Below are positions 59,685-64,000 of a DNA stretch of 64,000 nt, piece by piece (position 1 is the first letter of the stretch; each line of letters begins with the position of its first letter). The stretch comes from Actinocatenispora comari. GTDB taxonomy: Bacteria > Actinomycetota > Actinomycetes > Mycobacteriales > Micromonosporaceae. The translations under genes were made by a program, and so were the position numbers. The stretch is from contig NZ_BOPO01000055.1 of assembly GCF_017312725.1 (NCBI RefSeq), positions 62,001 to 126,000 of the forward strand. The letters run 5' to 3'. Below the pieces are notes generated by a model, which was given only the letters and a program-made list of their open reading frames with translations, was not told the origin of the DNA and ran no database searches.

Positions 59685-61192
59685 GCGTCCCTCCGCCGCA
59701 AGACGACGACCGCGAGCAGCAGCGCGACCGCGGCGTACCCGGCGGTGACCGCGAGCCCCGCCCAGGGCGGCAGCGGGTAGTAGCCGGCCTGCGGCACCAG
59801 GTGCGCCGTCACCTGCCGGTAGGTGGGGATGCTCTGCTGGATGGCGAATCCGGCCGCCGGGGTCAGCCGCAGCACCCACTGCGCGGCGCTGTCGGGCAGC
59901 ACCGAGGTGGTGGCGAGGATGCGCGGTACCAGCACGAGCGCGACACCGGCGGCGATCGCCGCGCTGGCGCGCCGCAGCAGCGTCGCCAGTGCCAGTACGA
60001 GCACCGCGATCAGCGCGACCAGCAGGCCGGTGCCGACGACGATGCGCAACACGCTGAGCGTATCGACGGGCAGCACGGTGTTTCTGTTGGCGCGCAACAC
60101 GTGCGTACCGATCGGTAGCGTCGCGGCGGTGGCGGCGAGCCCGGCCACGAACGCCGTCCCGGCGAGCACGACGGCCTTGGCGCCGAGCACCCGGCCCCGG
60201 CGCGGATCGGTGGTCAGCGTGGTGCGGACCAGCCCGGTCCGGTACTCGGCGGCGACGAACCCGGCGGCCACCACGATCACGATCAGCAGCCCGACCAGCA
60301 GCCCGCTGAGCGTCTTCTCGACGGTCATCCCGTCCACCCGCGGTGCGATGTCACCGACCCCGGTCACCGTGTACCTGCCGGCGGACCAGCGGGCGGAGCC
60401 GGGGTGGTGCACCGAACCGTCCGGGTCGACGGTGGCGCCGACGTCGGTCCGGTGCCAGCCGCCGGTGGCCGTTCCGTCCAGGCCGACGTGGTCGAAGCGG
60501 GCGGTGGTCGAGGAGAAGCTGATCGTCTCGACCGAGCCGCCGAGATCGGCGCGGGCCACCCGCAGCGCGCCCGGCGACGCGGCGAACAGGCCGATCTGGA
60601 CGCGGGTGGGCAGCCCGGGCAGCGACGCGGTGCCGACCCGGGTCCAGCGGTGGCCGTCGGCGGACTCGTACCCGGTGAGGTGCCGGCCGGTGCGCACCAG
60701 CCGCAGCCAGCATGGCGTGCCGGCGCCGACCCGGCTCGCGCTGCCGGGCACGTCGTGACTGAAGTCGTACTGCAGCCGCACGCCGTGCGTGCCGGTGGCC
60801 ATCAACGCCGCGTACGAGGCGCCGGGCCGGGTTCCGTCCTTGACCATGATGCCGGCCTTGGCCCACGGCACCAGACCGGAGGCGACCCGCCGCACGCCGG
60901 GGGTCGCGTCGGGCAGTCGCCGCTGCCCGGTCATCGAGCTCAGCCGTACGGTGATGCTGCCGTCGCCGGCCAGCGCGCGGTGCACGAAGAAGAAGTGGTC
61001 GTCGACGGCCGTACCGTCGGGGCCGAGCGGCGGAGGCGGGCAGACCGTGCTCGCGCCGCCGCACGAGGAGTGGTTGCCGGCGGCGGTCAGCACGCCGAGA
61101 CCGATCGTGGCCAGTACCGACAGCAGCACGGCGATCGTCCAGCCCGGTACGGTGCGTACCTTGGTCCACTCGGCCCGGATCAGGTGCCTCAT
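59681..61192 (-). CDS. ABC-2 permease with large exported lectin-like insertion
   Basis: 503 residues. It starts MRHLIRAEWTKVRTVPGWTI with TM1 (about 18-38) and resumes membrane helices at LSGLLVGLLIVIVVAAGFVA (about 270), AEYRTGLVRTTLTTDPRRGR and four more. The about 225 residues between, placed outside the cell by topology, resemble a concanavalin-like/DUF1349 jelly roll: WAKAGIMVKDGTRPGASYAA, VRLQYDF, PCWLRLVRTGRHLTGYESAD and GLFAASPGALRVARADLGG. This could bind glycans or the transport substrate. ATG overlaps the ATPase stop by 4 nt. Confidence 0.87.
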   Translation of the reverse strand: MRHLIRAEWTKVRTVPGWTIAVLLSVLATIGLGVLTAAGNHSSCGGASTVCPPPPLGPDGTAVDDHFFFVHRALAGDGSITVRLSSMTGQRRLPDATPGVRRVASGLVPWAKAGIMVKDGTRPGASYAALMATGTHGVRLQYDFSHDVPGSASRVGAGTPCWLRLVRTGRHLTGYESADGHRWTRVGTASLPGLPTRVQIGLFAASPGALRVARADLGGSVETISFSSTTARFDHVGLDGTATGGWHRTDVGATVDPDGSVHHPGSARWSAGRYTVTGVGDIAPRVDGMTVEKTLSGLLVGLLIVIVVAAGFVAAEYRTGLVRTTLTTDPRRGRVLGAKAVVLAGTAFVAGLAATAATLPIGTHVLRANRNTVLPVDTLSVLRIVVGTGLLVALIAVLVLALATLLRRASAAIAAGVALVLVPRILATTSVLPDSAAQWVLRLTPAAGFAIQQSIPTYRQVTAHLVPQAGYYPLPPWAGLAVTAGYAAVALLLAVVVLRRRDA

Positions 61193-62115
61193 CGCGCCAC
61201 CTGCCCGGCCTGGAACTCGACCGCGTCCCGGGTCAGCGTCAGGTACGCCTCCTCCAGGCTCGCCTGGTAGGCCGACACCTCGGCGACGGGCACCCGGCCC
61301 GCGGTCAGCAGCGCCACCACGCGTTCGGCCGACGGCCCGGCCACGTCGAGGGTGTCCGGGCCGGTGACCGTCGCGGTGGCCCCGGCCCGCAGCAGTTCGG
61401 TACGGGCCGTCTCCGGCGCGCGGGTGCGCACCACGACCCGGCCGCGGGCGGCCGCGGCGAGCAGCTCGGTGACGTTCGCGTCGGCGATGACCCGGCCGCG
61501 ACCCACGACGACCAGCTGGTCGGCGGTGTCCTGCAGTTCGCTCATCAGATGGCTGGACACCAGCACCGCGCGACCTTCGGCGGCCAGCGAGCGCAGCAGC
61601 CCGCGGATCCAGATGACGCCCTCCGGGTCCAGGCCGTTGACCGGCTCGTCGAGCAGCAGTATCGGCGGATCACCGAGCAGCGCCGCGGCGATGCCGAGCC
61701 GCTGCCGCATGCCGAGCGAGAAGCCGCCGGCCCGGCGCCGCGCCACCGCGGCCAGGCCCACCTGGCCGAGTACCGTGTCGACCCGGGCCCGGCCGATCCC
61801 CTGCGAGTGGGCCAGCCAGAGCAGGTGGTTGCGCGCCGATCGGCTCGGCTGCACGGCGTTGGCGTCCAGCAGCGCCCCGACCTGCCGCAGCGGCGTCCGC
61901 AGCTGCCGGTACGGGCGGCCGCCGACCAGCGCGGTACCGGCGTCGGCGGTGTCGAGGCCCAGCACGACGCGCATCGTGGTGCTCTTACCGGCGCCGTTGG
62001 GGCCGACGAAGCCGGTCACCCGGCCGGGCTGCACGGTGAACGACATGCCGTCCAGCGCGACCGTGGGCCCGAACCGTTTGCGCAGTCCGCTGACTTCGAT
62101 CGTGGCGTTGTCCAT
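61189..62115 (-). CDS. ABC exporter ATPase
   Basis: 308 residues. Walker A GPNGAGKSTTMRVVLGLD (about 38-55), signature FSLGMRQRLGIAAALLG, Walker B ILLLDEPVNGLDPEGV and the His loop VSSHLMSELQD are complete. It belongs to the BcrA/NatA-like branch that pairs with two ABC-2 permeases. It is the first gene of the three-gene operon, 171 bp after the response regulator's stop; that regulator may control it. Confidence 0.92.
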   Translation of the reverse strand: MDNATIEVSGLRKRFGPTVALDGMSFTVQPGRVTGFVGPNGAGKSTTMRVVLGLDTADAGTALVGGRPYRQLRTPLRQVGALLDANAVQPSRSARNHLLWLAHSQGIGRARVDTVLGQVGLAAVARRRAGGFSLGMRQRLGIAAALLGDPPILLLDEPVNGLDPEGVIWIRGLLRSLAAEGRAVLVSSHLMSELQDTADQLVVVGRGRVIADANVTELLAAAARGRVVVRTRAPETARTELLRAGATATVTGPDTLDVAGPSAERVVALLTAGRVPVAEVSAYQASLEEAYLTLTRDAVEFQAGQVAR

Positions 62116-62286
62116 GGCGCGTCCCGTCGGTCGAGGTCGTCAACCCCGTCGAGGGTGCCCGCCGCCCGGTGACACGGTCCGTACCGCCGCTGTCATGCCC
62201 CTGTCATTCCGGACACGAGCACGTACCTGTTGATGACCCGGACGGCGCGGTCCATGAGGCGAGACGAACCTGTCTCAGGTCGGCGG

Positions 62287-62943
62287 TCAGAGGTCGTCGA
62301 GTTGGACCAGGCCGTCCTGGATCGCGCGGGCGACCAGCGCCGCCTTGGTGGGCGCCTGCCGGCCCCGCATCGCGTACTTGACCCGGATGTGTTCGAGATG
62401 GGTGTTGACGGTGCTGGGGGAGATGCCCAGGCGCTGCGCGACGAAGTCCTTCGACTCCGACTGGAACCACTCGACGAGCACCTCGGTCTCCCGGGCGGAC
62501 AGCGCCGGTCGATTGCTGGAACGGTCGCCGGCGAGCGCCCCGGCCAGCGACGGCGGGGTGTAGGCGCGGCCGGCCGCGGCGGTCACGGTGGCTTCGATGA
62601 GGTGCTGCGACCCCTCGACCTTCGTCAGGTAGCTCAGCGCGCCCAACTCCAGGCACTGCAGCGCGATCGCGTCGTCGGCGCGCATCGAGTAGACCACGAC
62701 CCGGCGACCGGCCTGGGTCAGCCGGCGCAGCTCGCCCATGGCGGGGATGGTCCGGCCGAGGTGCAGATCGAGGATCACGACGTCGGCGGTGGCGCCGTCA
62801 CCGACCCACGCGACGCGGACATCGTCGCCGGCGGCGACCACCCGGATCGGTGGGGTACCGGTCGCCAACCAGTGCGTGACGCCGTCGCGCACCGCGGGGT
62901 GGTCGTCGACGATCACCGCGGTCAGCTGCTCGGCCTGCGCCAC
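62287..62943 (-). CDS. NarL/LuxR-type response regulator
   Basis: 218 residues from GTG 62943 (GGAGG 6 bp upstream). The receiver domain has AVIVDDHPAVRDGVTHWL and the phospho-acceptor Asp in DVVILDLHLGRTIPAMG; YSMRADD and SYLTKVEG hold the Thr/Ser and Lys switch residues. The output HTH is LSARETEVLVEWFQSESKDF then VAQRLGISPSTVNTHLEHIR. It overlaps the sensor gene's end by 22 bp and precedes the ABC exporter operon, like BceRS/LiaRS-type pairs. Confidence 0.9.
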   Translation of the reverse strand: MAQAEQLTAVIVDDHPAVRDGVTHWLATGTPPIRVVAAGDDVRVAWVGDGATADVVILDLHLGRTIPAMGELRRLTQAGRRVVVYSMRADDAIALQCLELGALSYLTKVEGSQHLIEATVTAAAGRAYTPPSLAGALAGDRSSNRPALSARETEVLVEWFQSESKDFVAQRLGISPSTVNTHLEHIRVKYAMRGRQAPTKAALVARAIQDGLVQLDDL

Positions 62944-63992
62944 CTGGCCTCCATTCGCCTGTCCCGACCGTAGCTGCCGTACTCGACCTCGACGTCCGCG
63001 GCGCCGGGTGGGGCGGTACGGGCGCCCTCGGCGTCGGTGACCACGGCGACCCGGACCTCCGCCACGGTACGCAGCACGCTCACCCTGGCACGGTCGCGCG
63101 CCGCCGACAACGCCGCCACCACCGGTCCGGTCAACTCGTGCCGTACCGCCGCGGGCACCGCCACCGTGCTGCCGCTGACGGCGAGCGACACCACGACGCC
63201 GCGCCGCTCGGCGATGTCGACGCACGCGGTGATCTCGTGTACCAGCGGGTCGGGCGACTCGTCGTTCTCGGCGAACAACCGGCGCAGCTGGGTGGCGGCC
63301 AGCGCGCAGCGGCGCCGGGTGTCGGGATCGCGCGGGTCGGCCAGCCCGTCGGCCAGCTCGGCCAGCAGCGGCAGCGTCAGTCCCAGCTGCCCGGCGAAGT
63401 CGTTGCGCTGCCCGCGCTCCCACCCTTCGGCCAGCAGCAGCCTGGTCCGCATCCGGTCGCGCGCGGCGATCGCGGCCGTCGTGCGCCGGGTACCGCGCGC
63501 CAGCGCCCGGGCGATCACCACGACCGCGAGCTGGACGGTGGCGCCGCCGAGTACGACGATGCCCACCGCGCCGATGTCGACGCGGTCCGGTTGCCCCGCA
63601 GCCAGGAACAGCGCGACGCTGAGCGCCAGGTGCGTGGCCAGCGCCGCGAGCAGCAGCGCGACCCGGTCGAGCAGCAGCAACAGCAGGTACCACTCGACCA
63701 GGCCGAAGGACCAGTCCGCCGCGCCGAAGTGCGCGCCGGCGCCGACGGCGCTGGTCGCGCAGTACCCGGCGGCCAGCGCGGTCGCGGTACCGACCGCCGT
63801 GAGGGCGGGGGGCATCGGCCGGCGGCGCAGCACCCATCCGCTGCTGACCGCGGTGACGCCGGCCAAGGCGACGAACGCGGTGACCGCGAGCCAGTGCTGC
63901 CGGTAGTGCTGGGTCAGCAGCGGCCGCAGTGACAACCCGACCAGCAGCAGCGCGGTGACGCACCACAACGCCACCCGCATGGTCGCGTGCAC
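62922..63992 (-). CDS. Membrane sensor, degenerate histidine kinase (start near window edge)
   Basis: About 356 residues are visible; GTG 63992 or ATG 63980 may be the start, or the gene may begin beyond the window. Four to five membrane helices occupy residues about 5-165. The cytoplasmic part follows the NarX/DesK layout (helix ARDRMRTRLLLAEGWERGQR; FAGQLGLTLPLLAELADGLA; then RRGVVVSLAVSGSTVAVPAA), but a phospho-accepting His in an H-box and the GxGxG ATP lid are not evident. It probably signals to the overlapping response regulator in an altered way. Confidence 0.7.
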   Translation of the reverse strand: MHATMRVALWCVTALLLVGLSLRPLLTQHYRQHWLAVTAFVALAGVTAVSSGWVLRRRPMPPALTAVGTATALAAGYCATSAVGAGAHFGAADWSFGLVEWYLLLLLLDRVALLLAALATHLALSVALFLAAGQPDRVDIGAVGIVVLGGATVQLAVVVIARALARGTRRTTAAIAARDRMRTRLLLAEGWERGQRNDFAGQLGLTLPLLAELADGLADPRDPDTRRRCALAATQLRRLFAENDESPDPLVHEITACVDIAERRGVVVSLAVSGSTVAVPAAVRHELTGPVVAALSAARDRARVSVLRTVAEVRVAVVTDAEGARTAPPGAADVEVEYGSYGRDRRMEARWRRPSS

Positions 63993-64000
63993 GTTGTCGT

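Overview
The window is 64 kb of very GC-rich DNA with dense, often 4-nt-overlapping genes, frequent GTG starts, many TetR/LuxR/PucR/MarR regulators, form II CO-dehydrogenase-like genes, Tat and Sec exported hydrolases and TANNNT -10 boxes directly upstream of start codons. This fits a chromosome of an actinomycete; a Micromonosporales-type organism is a guess. No rRNA, tRNA or CRISPR array was seen.

Layout. 1-4.7 kb: a cut-off StyA-like flavin oxygenase divergent from a large ATPase-LuxR regulator, then a secreted HNH-like protein. 4.9-9.8 kb: an autoregulated operon of TetR, FAD monooxygenase, NAD(P)-binding reductase, UbiX and UbiD, a prenylated-flavin decarboxylation pathway, ending in a YCII-like remnant. 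9.95-11.65 kb: an ABC-F ribosome-protection ATPase behind a 7-residue leader peptide and an intrinsic terminator, a textbook drug-responsive attenuator. 11.8-20.9 kb: a molybdenum hydroxylase system (coxS-L-M-G and, beyond an inserted HigBA-type toxin-antitoxin pair, XdhC/CoxI, CoxE and CoxD homologues). 21-24 kb: a membrane protein, a PucR regulator with two HTH units, a PMP3-type mini-protein. 23.5-28 kb: amino-sugar genes (SIS protein, GlcNAc-type kinase, RpiR regulator, Tat-exported glycosidase-like protein). 28-34 kb: a six-gene operon (acyl-CoA ligase, TetR, 3-hydroxybutyrate dehydrogenase, three alpha/beta hydrolases). 34-36.8 kb: a DUF2975/YozG pair and a TetR-quinone oxidoreductase pair with two identical-pattern operators. 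37-38.9 kb: an ArsB/NhaD-type transporter with a CBS protein.

38.96-41.15 kb is a reactive-sulfur regulon: four near-identical ATACCCC-N2-GGGGTAT palindromes sit before a Cys-rich 58-residue protein, a CsoR-family regulator lacking the copper His (CstR-like) and a metallo-beta-lactamase/rhodanese persulfide dioxygenase. 41.2-47.7 kb: a bacterial-type PARG, an MmyB-like XRE regulator with a DrrAB exporter, a TetR/TetX-like monooxygenase pair and an SDR. 47.7-57.2 kb: a ClC channel, a MarR regulator, an orphan integrase-type core-binding-like protein and a copper region (CopA, CopD-CtaG fusion, CtaG, DUF5134). 57.3-58.7 kb: a solo TnpB element (no TnpA) with clear end hairpins. 58.9-64 kb: an ABC exporter (one permease with a large exported lectin-like insertion) and a two-component pair whose sensor looks degenerate.

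The most instructive elements are regulatory: the ABC-F attenuator, the four-site persulfide regulon, and several TetR/MarR/RpiR operators readable directly from the DNA.
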